NCBI GenBank assembly: GCA_030149475.1
Contig: JASBRL010000035.1
Coordinates: 1-46,552 of the forward strand
Direction: 5' to 3'
Origin: Marinobacter sp.
GTDB taxonomy: Bacteria > Pseudomonadota > Gammaproteobacteria > Pseudomonadales > Oleiphilaceae
DNA length: 46,552 nt
Made by a program: the position numbers and the translations under genes. Shown here in pieces: positions 29,982-40,985 of this stretch (its first letter is position 1; each line of letters begins with the position of its first letter). The notes under the pieces are model-generated. The model was not told the origin of the DNA. It saw only the letters and a program-made list of their open reading frames with translations, and did not search any database.

Positions 29982-32900
29982 CTACTCGGGCCGCCCGCGC
30001 GTGCTCGCCAACAGACTGCGCAGACTGGCGGCCTTGGGTTTGACGAGCCAGAAACGACCGATGTAGTCGTCGAAATTGTCAAGAATATGCCCGGCCCACT
30101 CACTGCCGGTTTCAGCAACATGTTCCCGGATCACCCCACGCAGATGGTTGCGATACTGCTCCATGTCTTCGCTGGAAATCCGCTGAATCTCTACCAGTTC
30201 GTGGTTGTATTTGTCGACAAAGGTGTTGTTCTGGTCAATCACGTAGGCGAAGCCGCCGGTCATGCCGGCCCCGAAATTGTGTCCGGTTGTCCCCAGAACG
30301 GTGATCAGGCCACCCGTCATGTATTCACAACAGTGATCACCAACGCCTTCAATAACCGCCCTGGCGCCGGAATTACGAACGCCAAAGCGCTCACCGGCCG
30401 TGCCAGCGGCAAACAGCTTGCCACCGGTCGCCCCGTACAGGCAGGTGTTGCCGACAATCGAGGTTTCCTGGGACCTGAAGCTGCTATCGGCCGGCGGCCG
30501 GATAACCAGCTTGCCACCGGTCATACCCTTACCCACGTAATCGTTGGCATCACCCTCAAGATTGAGATTAAGGCCGTCCACGTTCCATACGCCGAAACTC
30601 TGGCCCGCCGTGCCGGTCAGATTCAGGGTGATCGGGGCATCATGCATGCCACGATTACCATGTATCTGGGCAATTTCACCGGACAGTCGTGCCCCGATCG
30701 AGCGGTCACAGTTGGTCACCCGATACGCCCACTGACCACCGGTCCTGTTGGCGATGGCGTCGGCCGCATCGCTGACCATACGCTCCGCAAGAGCGCCCTG
30801 ATCAAAGGGGAGGTTGCGCTCGACCTGACAGGTGTGTGGTTTGTCCGCCGGAATCAGATCGTTGCTTAACAGTCTCGACAGATCGAGCTTTTTCTGACGT
30901 GGCGTATCGCCGGGCAGGCGCTCGAGCAAATCCGTGCGGCCGACCAGTTCCTCCAGCGTCCTGACACCGAGTCGGGACATCCACTCCCGGGTTTCTTCAG
31001 CGACAAACCGGAAGAAATTCATCGCCATTTCCACGGTGCCCTTGAAATGTTCATCCCGCAGATACTGATTCTGGGTGGCCACGCCGGTGGCACAGTTGTT
31101 CAGATGACAGATCCGCAGGTATTTGCAACCCAGCGCCACCATCGGCGTGGTGCCGAAACCGAAGCTCTCCGCACCGAGGATAGCCGCTTTGACCACATCC
31201 AGACCGGTTTTTATACCGCCATCGGTCTGCAGGCGGACTTTGCCCCGCAGATCGTTGGACCGCAATGCCTGCTGGGTTTCACTCAGGCCCAGCTCCCAGG
31301 GCGAGCCCGCGTAACGAATCGAGGTCAGCGGGCTGGCCGCAGTACCACCGTCGTAACCGGAGATGGTGATCAGATCGGCATAGGCTTTTGCGACACCGGC
31401 AGCAATGGTGCCCACACCGGGTTCTGACACCAGTTTGACCGACACCAGGGCTTGCGGATTGACCTGCTTGAGGTCAAAAATCAGCTGCGCCAGATCCTCG
31501 ATCGAATAGATATCGTGATGTGGCGGTGGTGAGATCAGCGTAACCCCGGGCACGGAATAGCGCAGCCGGGCGATCAGGTCGTTCACCTTGCCCCCCGGCA
31601 ACTGGCCACCTTCGCCGGGCTTGGCGCCCTGCGCCACCTTGATCTGCATGACATCGGCACTGCGCAGGTACTCTGCGGTCACCCCGAATCGACCTGACGC
31701 AACCTGCTTGATCTTCGAGCGCCGCTCGGTGCCGTAGCGGGCCGGGTCTTCACCCCCTTCACCTGAATTGGAGCGGCCACCCAGGGTGTTCATCGCCATC
31801 GCCAGGGCCTCGTGCGCTTCCGGCGACAGCGCACCCAGAGACATCGCTGCCGAATCAAAGCGCGGGAAGATGGCCTCAACCGGCTCCACCTCGGCAAGAT
31901 CGACGGCACTGATGCCCTGACGGAACGACAAAAGATCCCTCAGGGTCGCCACAGGACGCTCATTGACCAGCGCGGCATACTCGCGGTACTGACCATACTC
32001 GCCGCTGCTGACCGCCTCCTGCAGTGTGCGGACCACATCCGGATTGAAAGCGTGATATTCCTGACCGTGGATGTATTTCAGCAGACCACCGGGCGATATC
32101 GGTTTGCGGGGTTTCCAGGCCGTACTGGCGAGCAGTTCCTGATCCTGCTGGAAGTCAAAGAATCCGGCACCCTGAATGCGACTCGGCACGCCTTTGAAAC
32201 ACTGGTCAACCACATCGTCCGCGATACCAACCGCTTCGAACAACTGCGCACCGCGGTAAGAGGTGATGGTGGAAATCCCCATTTTAGACAGGATTTTCAG
32301 CAAACCCTTGTTGATACCTTTGCGATAGTTGTTCTTGGCCTCGATCGGATCCATCAGCACTTCGCCGGTGCGAATCAGATCGTTCAGCACCTGGTAAGCC
32401 AGATACGGATAGACCGCGGTGGCGCCAAAACCGAACAGCACCGCAAACTGGTGGGAATCCCGGGCCCAGCCCGTTTCCACCAGAATATTGGCATCGCAAC
32501 GCAGCCCTTTGGCGACCAGATGGTGGTGCACCGCACCGGTGGCCATAAGCGTACTCGCCGGCAATTCCTCGGGCTTGAGGTCCTTGTCTGTCAGAACCAG
32601 CAGCACCTTGCCATCGCGTACGGCCTGCTCCGCCTGCTCACAGATCGCTTCAATGGCCTTTTTCAGTCCCAGTTCCGGCCGGTAGTTCATCGAAATCTGG
32701 GCCACTTCGAAACCAGGACGATCATTGGTGACCAGGCGCAGGAACTTGGCCGGAGACAACACCGGTGTCGACAGGATAATCCGGTCCGCGTGTTCCGGTG
32801 TTTCCTCAAACACATTGCGCTCGGCACCGAGGCAGGTTTCCAGCGACATCACGATGGATTCCCGCAGCGGGTCGATCGCCGGATTGGTTACCTGCGCGAA

Positions 32901-34430
32901 CTTCTGACGGAAATAATCTGCCACATGACGGACCCGGCTGGAAAGTACCGCCATCGGGGTATCGTCGCCCATGGAGCCCACCGCTTCCTGACTGTTTTCC
33001 GCCAGCGGCCGCAGTACCTGATCACGCTCCTCGTAAGAAATCATGAACATTTTCTGGTGGACCAGTAGTTGGTCCGGCTCAAGCAGCTTGAATTCCGGCG
33101 TATCCTGATTCAGCGTCGCCTCAACCCGCAGCCCTTTCTCGCGCAGCCACCGCTTATAGGGCTGGCTGCTCTTGAGCCGGTCATCAATGTCTTTGGTGTG
33201 CAGGACCTCACCGGACTCCGTGTCAATCGCCAGCATCTGCCCCGGACCCACGCGCCCCTTGGCCACGACGTCTTCGGGTTTGTACCCGTAAGTACCAATT
33301 TCCGACGCCAGGGTGATGAAATCGTCCTTGGTAATGACATAACGCGCCGGCCGCAGGCCATTGCGGTCCAGCATGCAGACGGCATAGCGCCCATCCGACA
33401 GAACCAGCCCGGCCGGGCCGTCCCACGGCTCCATGTGCATGGAGTTGTATTCATAGAACGCCCGCAACTCGGAGTCCATGGTGTCGACGTTCTGCCAGGC
33501 CGGTGGAATCATCATGCGCGCAGCACGGAACAGGTCCACGCCGCCCGCCAGCAGCACTTCCAGCATATTGTCCATACTGGAAGAGTCCGAGCCGGTCAGG
33601 TTCACCAGCGGCTGAAGGGTCTGAAGGTCCGGCAGGTCCGGTGAGCTGAACTTGGACGCCCGGGCAATGGCCCAGTTGCGGTTTCCGTCCACGGTATTGA
33701 TTTCGCCGTTGTGCGCCAGATAACGGAACGGCTGGGCCAGCGGCCATTTCGGCATGGTATTGGTCGAAAAGCGCTGATGGAAAACACAGATGGCCGTTTC
33801 CAGCCCGGGATCTGCCAGGTCCGGATAGAACGTGGTCAGGTCCGCAGGCATCATCAGGCCCTTGTAGGACAGTGTCTTGTGGGACAGGCTGCAGATGTAG
33901 AACTCGTCATCGTCAGCAAGGTCTGACTCGGCATGCCTGCGCCCGACAAACAGGCTGATGGCAAAATCGCGCTCCGTCTTCCCGGCAGGCTCAACGAAAA
34001 CCTGTTCGATTTGCGGCAGGCAGTCCAGGGCCATCGGGCCAAGGCACTCGTTGCTGGTCGGTACTTTGCGCCACCCGACGACCTCAAGCCCCTGATCTGT
34101 CAGGCGGCGCTCAATGGCGGCCCGGCCTGCCGAGGCTTTTGCTTCGTCCTGGCTCAGAAAGATCTGACCCACCGCAAACTGATCGCCCAGCGCTTTGCCG
34201 AGCGAAGCCTGAGCCGCTTTGCGCAGGAAACCATCCGGCTTCTGGATCAACAGACCACAGCCATCACCGGTCTTGCCGTCCGCCGCGATGCCGCCACGGT
34301 GGGTCATGCAGGTCAATGACTCGATGGCAGTTTGTAACAACCTGTGGCTGACCTCGCCCTTCATGTGGGCAATGAGGCCAAATCCGCAGTTGTCCCTGAA
34401 TTCACCGGGATGGTACAAACCTGTCATCAT
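29982..34430 (-). CDS. gltB: Glutamate synthase (NADPH) large subunit
   Basis: GltB makes two glutamates from glutamine and 2-oxoglutarate. The product from 34430 is 1482 residues (E. coli precursor 1517). The class II glutaminase domain begins at Cys15 in FRDNCGFGL; the preceding 14 residues must be removed to expose this catalytic cysteine. Later come the FMN-binding synthase domain with [13 protein letters not shown] and [19 protein letters not shown], the 3Fe-4S cysteines in [19 protein letters not shown] and the C-terminal glycine-rich beta-helix repeats. Two consecutive ATGs (34430 and 34427) follow GAGAA; I took the first. A good promoter lies about 95 bases upstream. Confidence 0.97.
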   Translation of the reverse strand: MMTGLYHPGEFRDNCGFGLIAHMKGEVSHRLLQTAIESLTCMTHRGGIAADGKTGDGCGLLIQKPDGFLRKAAQASLGKALGDQFAVGQIFLSQDEAKASAGRAAIERRLTDQGLEVVGWRKVPTSNECLGPMALDCLPQIEQVFVEPAGKTERDFAISLFVGRRHAESDLADDDEFYICSLSHKTLSYKGLMMPADLTTFYPDLADPGLETAICVFHQRFSTNTMPKWPLAQPFRYLAHNGEINTVDGNRNWAIARASKFSSPDLPDLQTLQPLVNLTGSDSSSMDNMLEVLLAGGVDLFRAARMMIPPAWQNVDTMDSELRAFYEYNSMHMEPWDGPAGLVLSDGRYAVCMLDRNGLRPARYVITKDDFITLASEIGTYGYKPEDVVAKGRVGPGQMLAIDTESGEVLHTKDIDDRLKSSQPYKRWLREKGLRVEATLNQDTPEFKLLEPDQLLVHQKMFMISYEERDQVLRPLAENSQEAVGSMGDDTPMAVLSSRVRHVADYFRQKFAQVTNPAIDPLRESIVMSLETCLGAERNVFEETPEHADRIILSTPVLSPAKFLRLVTNDRPGFEVAQISMNYRPELGLKKAIEAICEQAEQAVRDGKVLLVLTDKDLKPEELPASTLMATGAVHHHLVAKGLRCDANILVETGWARDSHQFAVLFGFGATAVYPYLAYQVLNDLIRTGEVLMDPIEAKNNYRKGINKGLLKILSKMGISTITSYRGAQLFEAVGIADDVVDQCFKGVPSRIQGAGFFDFQQDQELLASTAWKPRKPISPGGLLKYIHGQEYHAFNPDVVRTLQEAVSSGEYGQYREYAALVNERPVATLRDLLSFRQGISAVDLAEVEPVEAIFPRFDSAAMSLGALSPEAHEALAMAMNTLGGRSNSGEGGEDPARYGTERRSKIKQVASGRFGVTAEYLRSADVMQIKVAQGAKPGEGGQLPGGKVNDLIARLRYSVPGVTLISPPPHHDIYSIEDLAQLIFDLKQVNPQALVSVKLVSEPGVGTIAAGVAKAYADLITISGYDGGTAASPLTSIRYAGSPWELGLSETQQALRSNDLRGKVRLQTDGGIKTGLDVVKAAILGAESFGFGTTPMVALGCKYLRICHLNNCATGVATQNQYLRDEHFKGTVEMAMNFFRFVAEETREWMSRLGVRTLEELVGRTDLLERLPGDTPRQKKLDLSRLLSNDLIPADKPHTCQVERNLPFDQGALAERMVSDAADAIANRTGGQWAYRVTNCDRSIGARLSGEIAQIHGNRGMHDAPITLNLTGTAGQSFGVWNVDGLNLNLEGDANDYVGKGMTGGKLVIRPPADSSFRSQETSIVGNTCLYGATGGKLFAAGTAGERFGVRNSGARAVIEGVGDHCCEYMTGGLITVLGTTGHNFGAGMTGGFAYVIDQNNTFVDKYNHELVEIQRISSEDMEQYRNHLRGVIREHVAETGSEWAGHILDNFDDYIGRFWLVKPKAASLRSLLASTRGRPE

Positions 34431-34524
34431 AAGCGTTCTCTCGCGTAGAAATTCTTTTTCAATCAAAGGTTTAAAATCACACGATCTATAAGCATACCCT
34501 TTGACACTGAAAATGGGGCTGGTC

Positions 34525-34553
34525 ATTCTACACACGTAGAAGTACCTACTCAA
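34525..34553 (-). promoter_or_regulatory. Sigma70-like promoter of gltBD
   Basis: On the minus strand TTGAGT (34548-34553) and TAGAAT (34525-34530) are 17 bases apart. It is the best promoter in the 386-base gap 34431-34816 between the DamX-like gene and gltB. The rest of that gap, from 34567 to 34816, shows only a short CCGG-type hairpin at 34797-34810 close to the DamX-like stop and no gene. Confidence 0.6.
34526..34541. promoter_or_regulatory. Inverted repeat over the gltB -10
   Basis: TTCTAC-ACAC-GTAGAA, a perfect 6+6 repeat with a 4-base centre, covers the -10 hexamer and part of the spacer. A bound dimeric repressor would block polymerase. Confidence 0.45.
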
Positions 34554-34565
34554 ATGAATGAGTAG
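34546..34565. promoter_or_regulatory. Inverted repeat over the gltB -35
   Basis: CTACTCA-AATGAA-TGAGTAG, a perfect 7+7 repeat with a 6-base centre, covers the -35 hexamer. The outer CTAC/GTAG is shared with the repeat at 34526-34541. The two centres are about 22 bases apart, roughly two helical turns. Confidence 0.5.
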
Positions 34566-34816
34566 TGCGGGACATTCGACGACCGGCCCACTCGGCCAGA
34601 TACCGGCATGAAGGCGCCTGTTTAAGACACTTTCCAGCCCAGCCAGTTCCAGCCGAGCCAGCTTTTCATGACCTGTGAAATGATTCAGAATTCGTCTAAG
34701 GGTCAGTAAAGCTGGCGCGCAAAGCCCCGTCAACCGTATCGGACGCAGCCATTCAGAGCGTCAGCCCTGCCAGTTGCATCATCACCCCGTCAACGTCCGG
34801 ACAGCTCCGGTATGCC

Positions 34817-36460
34817 TTACATGGTATTGATCGGACGAATCCACGAATCGTGCTCCCGAAGAGACTTCGGCAGGCCTGCCATGGCCTGGCGCACCGCCGT
34901 TCTGGTAGATTCACGGCCATAGAATACCACAAACCAGTCCCGCCCTTTCCTTGCAGTCCGCGTATAGTGCAAGTTCGCGATGCCGGGGTACTGCTTCAGG
35001 AACCGGACCGCGGTCGATTCTTCGTACCCGGCAATCAACTGGGCCGTGTACCCCGTCTCGCCGCGCAACGTCTCAGGGGGTACAAACCGGTCTGCCAGTG
35101 TCGGTCTGTAAGCTGGCCCGGAATCCGCTACGACCGGCGCGGGCGCCCTGGAATTCTGGCCGGAGTCCGCAGTCGGCTGATCAGGAGCCGGCTCTGCCGA
35201 CGCTTCTGTGACAGCTCGCGCGCGGTCATTCCCCGCGCTGCCTGATGCGGGGGCATTCGTCGGTAAAACGGCGTTCTCGTTCTCCACACCCGTTCCGGAT
35301 ACCGGCGTATCAGTCTGGTCAGCGACCGGCGCTTGCGCAACGGCCGATGAGGGCTCACCGTCAGCAGGTAACTCCGATTCTGGCGGGTTGCTGACCGTGG
35401 CCGGCACCTCACTCGAAGGAGCCGAACTCGTGCCTGAATCCGCCAGGCGGGAAACGGCCCCGGCGTTTGAGCCATTGTCGAAGTGATCCGGGCCGAGCGT
35501 AATGGTGGAGCGGGCCTGTTCGGAAACGGGAGCACCCTCCTGATCGACTGGTGCAGTGACGGCATCGTATTGCCGGGCAACCAGCCACCAGGAACCGCCC
35601 AGCAACAGGGCTATAATGGCAGGCCATTTCAGCCCGGACCATAGGTCCGCTCGCCCGGGCCGACCGGACCTGGTTGCGGCAAGGCCCAGCCAGACCGCCG
35701 GCGTTACCCGTTTCAGACGACCAAAGCTACCCTGACTTATTTCGGAGATCTGCCTGACGTTGCTGGCCGACAACAGCTCACTGACTTTCCCGCCAGCTCG
35801 CTGAACCCGGGGTTCCAGATAGGCGACGACTTCACTCTGTACCAGCGGCCGCAAATGAATCTGGTGGACCACGGAACCACCGGGCAGCCCCGCATCCTTT
35901 TCAGCATACTCCACCAGTGAGTCCTGCCCGGCCAGAACCGGCACGGCACACTGACCGGCGTCCGCCGCCTGATGGGCCGCCAGCACAAGACGGATCAGCT
36001 CGGGTGGAACCCGGTCAGCATTATCAACCAGCAGCACTAGCCGGCGGCCTTTACGGGTTGCCGATTCGCTCCAGCGGAAAAAGCCGAAGATCGCATCCTG
36101 CGGCGATTGGCCCTCTCCGAGCCCCTGGTACGCAATACTCAACAGATGTCGGGCGAGGGCCTGAGGACTGGTCAAGGCGCCAGCCTCGAGCGGATGGAAC
36201 GCCAGACGCGCCGATTCGCTGCGAACCAGTTCTGCCAGAATCCGTGTTTTTCCAGAACCTTTGGCCCCGGTCAGCAGCAACGCCATATCACCAAACCCAC
36301 ACAGGTGCCGCAGCGATTCAAGCGCATGCTGCCGTTGTGCATCCGGGAAAAACGGCGAGTCCATCGCCAATGGGTCCTCCCGCAACCCATAACGCTGCTG
36401 GAGCCGCGGGAACAGTTCGCCCGCATCAACACCCGTCATTGCTCCGTCAGCATTGCCCAT
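34817..36460 (-). CDS. DamX-like protein: ATPase domain, one membrane segment, SPOR domain
   Basis: A 547-residue inner-membrane protein. The cytoplasmic part has a Walker A GAKGSGKT at 65-72 and Walker B LVLLVDNAD near 141-149 (ExeA/AAA-like). One membrane segment lies at about 279-296 (WPAIIALLLGGSWWLVA). It is followed by a low-complexity periplasmic linker rich in Ala, Pro, Ser, Thr and acidic residues (about 300-455) and a C-terminal SPOR domain (about 465-547) with GYTAQLIAGYEES. SPOR domains bind denuded peptidoglycan at division septa. Start at 36460 is set by AGGGAG 7 bases upstream. It lies 22 bases after aroB, the position of the damX homologue in E. coli and Pseudomonas. E. coli DamX lacks an intact ATPase; here the P-loop looks complete. 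Confidence 0.85.
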   Translation of the reverse strand: MGNADGAMTGVDAGELFPRLQQRYGLREDPLAMDSPFFPDAQRQHALESLRHLCGFGDMALLLTGAKGSGKTRILAELVRSESARLAFHPLEAGALTSPQALARHLLSIAYQGLGEGQSPQDAIFGFFRWSESATRKGRRLVLLVDNADRVPPELIRLVLAAHQAADAGQCAVPVLAGQDSLVEYAEKDAGLPGGSVVHQIHLRPLVQSEVVAYLEPRVQRAGGKVSELLSASNVRQISEISQGSFGRLKRVTPAVWLGLAATRSGRPGRADLWSGLKWPAIIALLLGGSWWLVARQYDAVTAPVDQEGAPVSEQARSTITLGPDHFDNGSNAGAVSRLADSGTSSAPSSEVPATVSNPPESELPADGEPSSAVAQAPVADQTDTPVSGTGVENENAVLPTNAPASGSAGNDRARAVTEASAEPAPDQPTADSGQNSRAPAPVVADSGPAYRPTLADRFVPPETLRGETGYTAQLIAGYEESTAVRFLKQYPGIANLHYTRTARKGRDWFVVFYGRESTRTAVRQAMAGLPKSLREHDSWIRPINTM

Positions 36461-36482
36461 GACATCGCTCCCTGCCCATGTA

Positions 36483-37580
36483 TCATGGCTGTTTGAGACA
36501 GAACTCGGCCAGCGTTTCCTGCAGGCAGCGGTGATCAAACTCACTGGTCACCACCGCCTTGCCCAACGCCTGCAGCAGCACCAGTCGCAATGAGCCATCG
36601 ACATTTTTCTTGTCAACCGCCATCAACTCCATGAATCGATCAGGTGACATCCCCTCGGGAGGGGTCAGGGGCAGACCAGCCCGGCGAACGATGGCGAACA
36701 GCCTGTCCCGGTCCTGTTCATCGATCCAGCCCAGGCGAGCCGAGAGATCTCCTGCCATCAGCATGCCCGTTCCGACCGCCTCTCCGTGCAACCAACGGCC
36801 GTAACCTGCATGGGTTTCGATTGCATGGCCAAAGGTATGTCCGAGATTGAGTGTCGCACGCACGCCACCCTCCCGCTCATCAAGCGCGACCACGTCCGCC
36901 TTGCACGCGCAGGAACGATAAATCGCTTCCGCCAGCGCCGCCGACTGCAAGCCCAGGAGGTCTGTCAGGGTGGACTCAAGCCATGCCAGCAACCCGGCGT
37001 CCCGGATCAAGCCGTATTTGATGACCTCCGCCAGGCCTGCCGGAAGCTCCCTTGGAGGCAGTGTGGCAAGCGTTGCCGTATCGATAAGCACGGCTTCAGG
37101 TTGGTGAAAGGCCCCCACCATATTCTTGCCCAGCGGGTGGTTAATACCGGTTTTTCCTCCGACCGAAGAGTCGACCTGCGACAACAGTGTGGTCGGGATC
37201 TGAATAAATGGCACACCCCGTTGATAGGTTGCGGCGGCAAACCCGGTCATGTCACCCACCACCCCACCGCCGAGTGCGACCAGCGTGGTTCTTCGGTTAT
37301 GGCGACGGGTCAGCAACGCATCGAAAATCAGGTTGAGAGTCTGCCAATCCTTGTATTGCTCGCCATCCGGCAAAATCACCCAGTCAACCTGCTTGCCGGG
37401 GAAGTTGCGGCGGGCAGCTTCCAGATACAACGGAGCCACCGTCTGGTTGGTGACGATCATCACCTGCTGACTGGCCACGAAAGGGGTCAGATCCCGCGAA
37501 CCGAGCACGCCCTGGCCAATGATGATGGGATAACGTCGAGCCCCCAACTCGACACTGAGTTCGCGCACCTCTTCATGCAT
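36483..37580 (-). CDS. aroB: 3-dehydroquinate synthase
   Basis: AroB cyclises DAHP to 3-dehydroquinate, second step of the shikimate pathway, using NAD and zinc. The 365-residue product (E. coli 362) has the dinucleotide site [22 protein letters not shown] near residue 100 and the substrate-binding [19 protein letters not shown]. The metal ligands are a glutamate in [10 protein letters not shown] and histidines in [12 protein letters not shown] and WLHGEAV. It overlaps the end of aroK by 8 bases and is cotranscribed with it. Confidence 0.98.
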   Translation of the reverse strand: MHEEVRELSVELGARRYPIIIGQGVLGSRDLTPFVASQQVMIVTNQTVAPLYLEAARRNFPGKQVDWVILPDGEQYKDWQTLNLIFDALLTRRHNRRTTLVALGGGVVGDMTGFAAATYQRGVPFIQIPTTLLSQVDSSVGGKTGINHPLGKNMVGAFHQPEAVLIDTATLATLPPRELPAGLAEVIKYGLIRDAGLLAWLESTLTDLLGLQSAALAEAIYRSCACKADVVALDEREGGVRATLNLGHTFGHAIETHAGYGRWLHGEAVGTGMLMAGDLSARLGWIDEQDRDRLFAIVRRAGLPLTPPEGMSPDRFMELMAVDKKNVDGSLRLVLLQALGKAVVTSEFDHRCLQETLAEFCLKQP

Positions 37581-38139
37581 GCTTGTGATTCTCCTTCCGG
37601 ACCTGGCGTCGATGTCGCGGTGTCCTGGGACTGATACGATTAATCAACTGCCGGACCACCAGCCGCGGACTCTTGCGGTCGGTGTGCATGACAATATCAG
37701 CCAATTGGCTATACAACGGATCCCGCAGCGCAAACAACTGGCGTAACACGGATTCCGGATCTTCATGCTGTAACAGCGGCCGATTGCGGTCCCGCCGCGT
37801 CCGCTCAACCTGTTGTTCGATAGATGTTTTGAGGTAGACAACCAGCGCATCCTGCTTCAGAACAGCGTGGTTTTCCGGCTTCATGACAGCACCACCGCCT
37901 GTTGCCAACACAATCTGGTCCTCCGTGGCCAGTTCGGACAACATGGCCGACTCACGGACACGAAACCCGGCTTCACCTTCAACGTCAAAAATCCACGGAA
38001 TATTCGCTCCGCATCGCGCCTCGATCAGACGGTCGGAGTCGACAAAACGGAAACCCAGCTCTCTGGCTAACTGCCGACCGATCGTGCTTTTCCCGGCACC
38101 CATCGGACCGACGAGAACTATTCGCTTTGGCAACGACAT
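37573..38139 (-). CDS. aroK: Shikimate kinase
   Basis: AroK phosphorylates shikimate. From ATG at 38139 the product is 188 residues (E. coli 173), with P-loop GPMGAGKST near residue 11, shikimate-binding [11 protein letters not shown] and [10 protein letters not shown], and lid RDRNRPLL. The extra length is a basic C-terminal tail ([25 protein letters not shown]), not part of the fold. A GTG two codons upstream is an alternative start. It follows pilQ by 151 bases across a strong hairpin, an order conserved in Pseudomonas and E. coli (hofQ-aroK). Confidence 0.96.
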   Translation of the reverse strand: MSLPKRIVLVGPMGAGKSTIGRQLARELGFRFVDSDRLIEARCGANIPWIFDVEGEAGFRVRESAMLSELATEDQIVLATGGGAVMKPENHAVLKQDALVVYLKTSIEQQVERTRRDRNRPLLQHEDPESVLRQLFALRDPLYSQLADIVMHTDRKSPRLVVRQLINRISPRTPRHRRQVRKENHKHA

Positions 38140-38222
38140 GACCACTCGCTCTTCTCAAACCTGGCGGGTGAGAATAGCACAGGGAGCGTTTTTCCATAAG
38201 TTTGAGGCCCGGACGGAAACGA

Positions 38223-38255
38223 AATAAGCCGCCCGAAACCTGCAGGCGGCTTATT
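38223..38255 (-). terminator. Strong hairpin between pilQ and aroK
   Basis: AATAAGCCGCC (38223-38233) and GGCGGCTTATT (38245-38255) are perfect 11-base inverted copies with an 11-base loop. On the minus strand the stem is followed by TTCGTTT, not a clean T tract, so it may act as a weak terminator or an mRNA-stabilising hairpin between the pilus operon and aroKB. Confidence 0.6.
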
Positions 38256-38290
38256 GTAAATGCATGACGAGCTGCTCCGTCAGAGTCGGA

Positions 38291-40429
38291 TCAGTCGATC
38301 AAATCCCCCTTGAGAATTTTCGGAGTGATGAAGATCAGCAGCTCAGTACGGGTGTTGCTGTGAACTGTGCGCTTGAACAAGGCTCCCAGGTAGGGGATAT
38401 CGCCCAGGAACGGCGTCTTGGTAATGGTGGTCGTCGCTTCAGACTGGAAAATACCGCCAAGCACCACGGTCTCACCATTGCCAACCAGCACCTGCGTTGT
38501 CACCTGGTTGGTGTTGATGGCTGGAACCCCGGCCGTTACCTGACCCCGGGAATCCTGGCTCACCACAAGATCCATGATGATTTTATCGTCAGGCGTGATC
38601 TGGGGCGTCACCTCCAGCGACAAAGCAGCCTCCTTGAAGGAAACGGCCGTTGCGCCGCTTGAAGCAGCGCGCTGGTACGGAATTTCCTCACCGGATTTGA
38701 TCTTCGCGGTCTGACGGTCCGCCGTGACCACACGGGGCTGGGAGATCCGTTCGGCCTTGCCATCGCTTTCCAGCGCGGACAATTCGAGATCAATCAGAAA
38801 ATCCTTGCCGCCAAAACCGATGGCAAATGAAGAGGCTCCCTCCCCGGTGACACCGAGGTCCACGCCAAGCGCGTTCGGGAACGTGACGTTACCGCTGTTG
38901 TTGATGGCGGCCGTACGGGCCTCCGTCAAGGTATCAAGCGAACCGCCGACCGTCAGGATGCTGTTGCCGTTCTTGTTGTATCCGCCGCCCCCCCAGCGAA
39001 TACCCAGGTTCTCAGCCACGCTGGTCTGCGCCCGGACAATCCGTGCTTCAATGGATACCTGTCGAACGGCCACATCCCAGTTGGTCACAAGCCGGCGGAT
39101 TTCTTCCAGCTTCTGGGACGTCTCCCGGACGCTGATGGTGTTGGTGCGATTATCCGAGGAAATAAAGCCGCGATCTGAAATCAGCTCCTTATCCTTCCTG
39201 ATCAGATCAACAATGTCGGATGCCTTGGCGTAGTTTACCTGAATAATCTCCAGGCGGACCGGTGCCAGCTCGGAGATCTGCTTGTTGGTCTCCAACTCCA
39301 GTTTCTCACGGGCTGCGATCTCGTCAGCCGGAGCGACCAGCAGCACATTACCGATCTGGCGCTTGTCGAGCCCCTTGGTTTTGAGGATAAGATCCAGCGC
39401 CTGATCCCAGGGTACGTTCTGCAGTCGAAGCGTGATGCTGCCGCTGACCGTGTCACTGGCAACCAGGTTGAGACCGGTAAAGTCGGCAATCAGCTGAAGC
39501 ACTGACCGCACTTCAATATCCTGGAAATTCAGTGAAAGCTTGTCACCCGAATACGGGAATTTGGAGGCCTGACGGCTTTCTGCTTCTTTCTTGGTCAGCG
39601 GCTCCACACTGACGGTAAACTCGTTATCAGCCTGATAGGCAATGTAGTCGTAGTTGCCTTCCGGGCGGATTTCCACCACGGCGTTATTCCCCTCCTTGTA
39701 GGTATCAATCCGACTAACCGGCGTAGCGAAATCCGTGACATCGAGGCGGCGACGAAGGTCCGCTGGCACCTCAGTATTGTCCATCACAAGTTTGATGTGG
39801 CCACCGACTTCGGTCAGGTCCACCGGGGTTTTCGAGCTGGGTAATGACACAATAACCTTACCCTCGCCATTCTCACCGCGACGGAAATCAATACCCTGCA
39901 GGCCGCCCGACTGGCCAGAACCGGCAGCCGAAACGTTGGCACCTGCGATCGACCGGCCGCCAGCCGACCGGGCAGCGCCACCGCTGGACGCTGTATCCGC
40001 ATCGCCGCCAATGGTCAGAATGAGTGAGTCCTGATTACGGGTTGTGGTGTACGGCGCCAGTTCGATCAGATTGAAAATCAGCCGGGTCCGGTCCTTGGTT
40101 TCAACGACGGTCATACTCTGGGCGTTACCCGATCCCAGGGAGATATTGCGGGTCTTGAGAGCACTCCGGGTGTCACGCAAGTCAACAGCAATCCGGGCGG
40201 GCCGCTCAATGGTGTAACCGGTAGGCTGCGGAGGCTGCCCGTCAAACTTCAGGACGACCTCTGTCCGGTCACCGGGAATGGCGGTGAAAGAAACGTCCTG
40301 CAGGGTGACCGCACTGGCCAGACCGGACACCACTGCAAGCACTATCGCACTGACGCATACGGTAAGTTTTCTGAACATTGCTAGCCTCGATCCCAACCTG
40401 TTAAATTCATGCATTTTTCGATTTTTCAT
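38291..40429 (-). CDS. pilQ: Type IV pilus secretin PilQ
   Basis: PilQ forms the outer-membrane pore for the pilus. The 712-residue product has a signal peptide ending in GLASA-VT (residue 40 from this start) and two AMIN domains (about 42-135 and 185-275) that bind peptidoglycan. Then come a secretin/TonB short N-terminal domain (LNFQDIEVRSVLQLIADFTGLN), an N1 domain and the C-terminal secretin barrel with the signature VPLLGDIP-like FLGDIPYLGALFKR. AGGAG 7 bases before ATG 40429 supports this start. An ATG at 40378 with GAGG upstream would give a more typical short signal peptide, and both are possible. Last gene of pilMNOPQ. Confidence 0.96.
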   Translation of the reverse strand: MKNRKMHEFNRLGSRLAMFRKLTVCVSAIVLAVVSGLASAVTLQDVSFTAIPGDRTEVVLKFDGQPPQPTGYTIERPARIAVDLRDTRSALKTRNISLGSGNAQSMTVVETKDRTRLIFNLIELAPYTTTRNQDSLILTIGGDADTASSGGAARSAGGRSIAGANVSAAGSGQSGGLQGIDFRRGENGEGKVIVSLPSSKTPVDLTEVGGHIKLVMDNTEVPADLRRRLDVTDFATPVSRIDTYKEGNNAVVEIRPEGNYDYIAYQADNEFTVSVEPLTKKEAESRQASKFPYSGDKLSLNFQDIEVRSVLQLIADFTGLNLVASDTVSGSITLRLQNVPWDQALDLILKTKGLDKRQIGNVLLVAPADEIAAREKLELETNKQISELAPVRLEIIQVNYAKASDIVDLIRKDKELISDRGFISSDNRTNTISVRETSQKLEEIRRLVTNWDVAVRQVSIEARIVRAQTSVAENLGIRWGGGGYNKNGNSILTVGGSLDTLTEARTAAINNSGNVTFPNALGVDLGVTGEGASSFAIGFGGKDFLIDLELSALESDGKAERISQPRVVTADRQTAKIKSGEEIPYQRAASSGATAVSFKEAALSLEVTPQITPDDKIIMDLVVSQDSRGQVTAGVPAINTNQVTTQVLVGNGETVVLGGIFQSEATTTITKTPFLGDIPYLGALFKRTVHSNTRTELLIFITPKILKGDLID

Positions 40430-40440
40430 GTTGCCGCTCC

Positions 40441-40983
40441 TTAGCCCTCGTAGAGTGAAAGGGATCGGGGGCGTTCAACCCAGCCTCCCCGGCCATTGGG
40501 TACTATTTCGATCAACTCGATACGGGTTTCACTGATGCTGACAATACGCCCGTAGTTTTTGCCCATATAGTTGCCCTTGCTCACCCGATGAACTCCGCCG
40601 TCGCCATCGGAGATCAGCGCGAACATCTGACCACCACTGCCCGTCAGGGTGCCAACCATTTTCAGAGACTTGAGATCGTAACCTTCAAGTACCTCCCGGG
40701 GACGATCCAGGTCCGGCTTGACGTTGCTCTGTTGCTGCTGATCCATCATCGTCAGCTGTACTTCAATCGGCGGCTCAAAAGGTGAGCGCTGATCGGAGGC
40801 GGAATAGCTGAACGCCTCATAAGCCTTGAATTCCGGCAATGGTTCGACATAGCCTCTCGGCTTGGCCCGGGTCGCCTCCATGAACTTGTCAATATCGGAA
40901 AAGCCCTGATTCTGGGAGCACGCGGTCAGCAATGAAACCAGACAGACGGTCAGCCAGGCCTTTACTGCATGCTGTTTTGCCAT
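40441..40983 (-). CDS. pilP: Type IV pilus assembly lipoprotein PilP
   Basis: PilP is an inner-membrane lipoprotein that links the PilN/PilO pair to PilQ. The 180-residue product has a lipobox LLTACS with the lipidated cysteine near residue 22, a flexible linker and a C-terminal beta-rich domain (about 95-180) with GYDLKSLKMVGTL and VHRVSKGNYMGKNYGRI, as in Pseudomonas PilP. GGAG is spaced 7 bases before ATG 40983; an ATG two codons upstream also exists. It ends 11 bases before pilQ. Confidence 0.96.
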   Translation of the reverse strand: MAKQHAVKAWLTVCLVSLLTACSQNQGFSDIDKFMEATRAKPRGYVEPLPEFKAYEAFSYSASDQRSPFEPPIEVQLTMMDQQQQSNVKPDLDRPREVLEGYDLKSLKMVGTLTGSGGQMFALISDGDGGVHRVSKGNYMGKNYGRIVSISETRIELIEIVPNGRGGWVERPRSLSLYEG

Positions 40984-40985
40984 GC

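Noticed and set aside
34431..34733. N-terminal extension of gltB
   Set aside because: It would cover the promoter and inverted repeats and place the catalytic cysteine more than 110 residues from the start, unlike the family.
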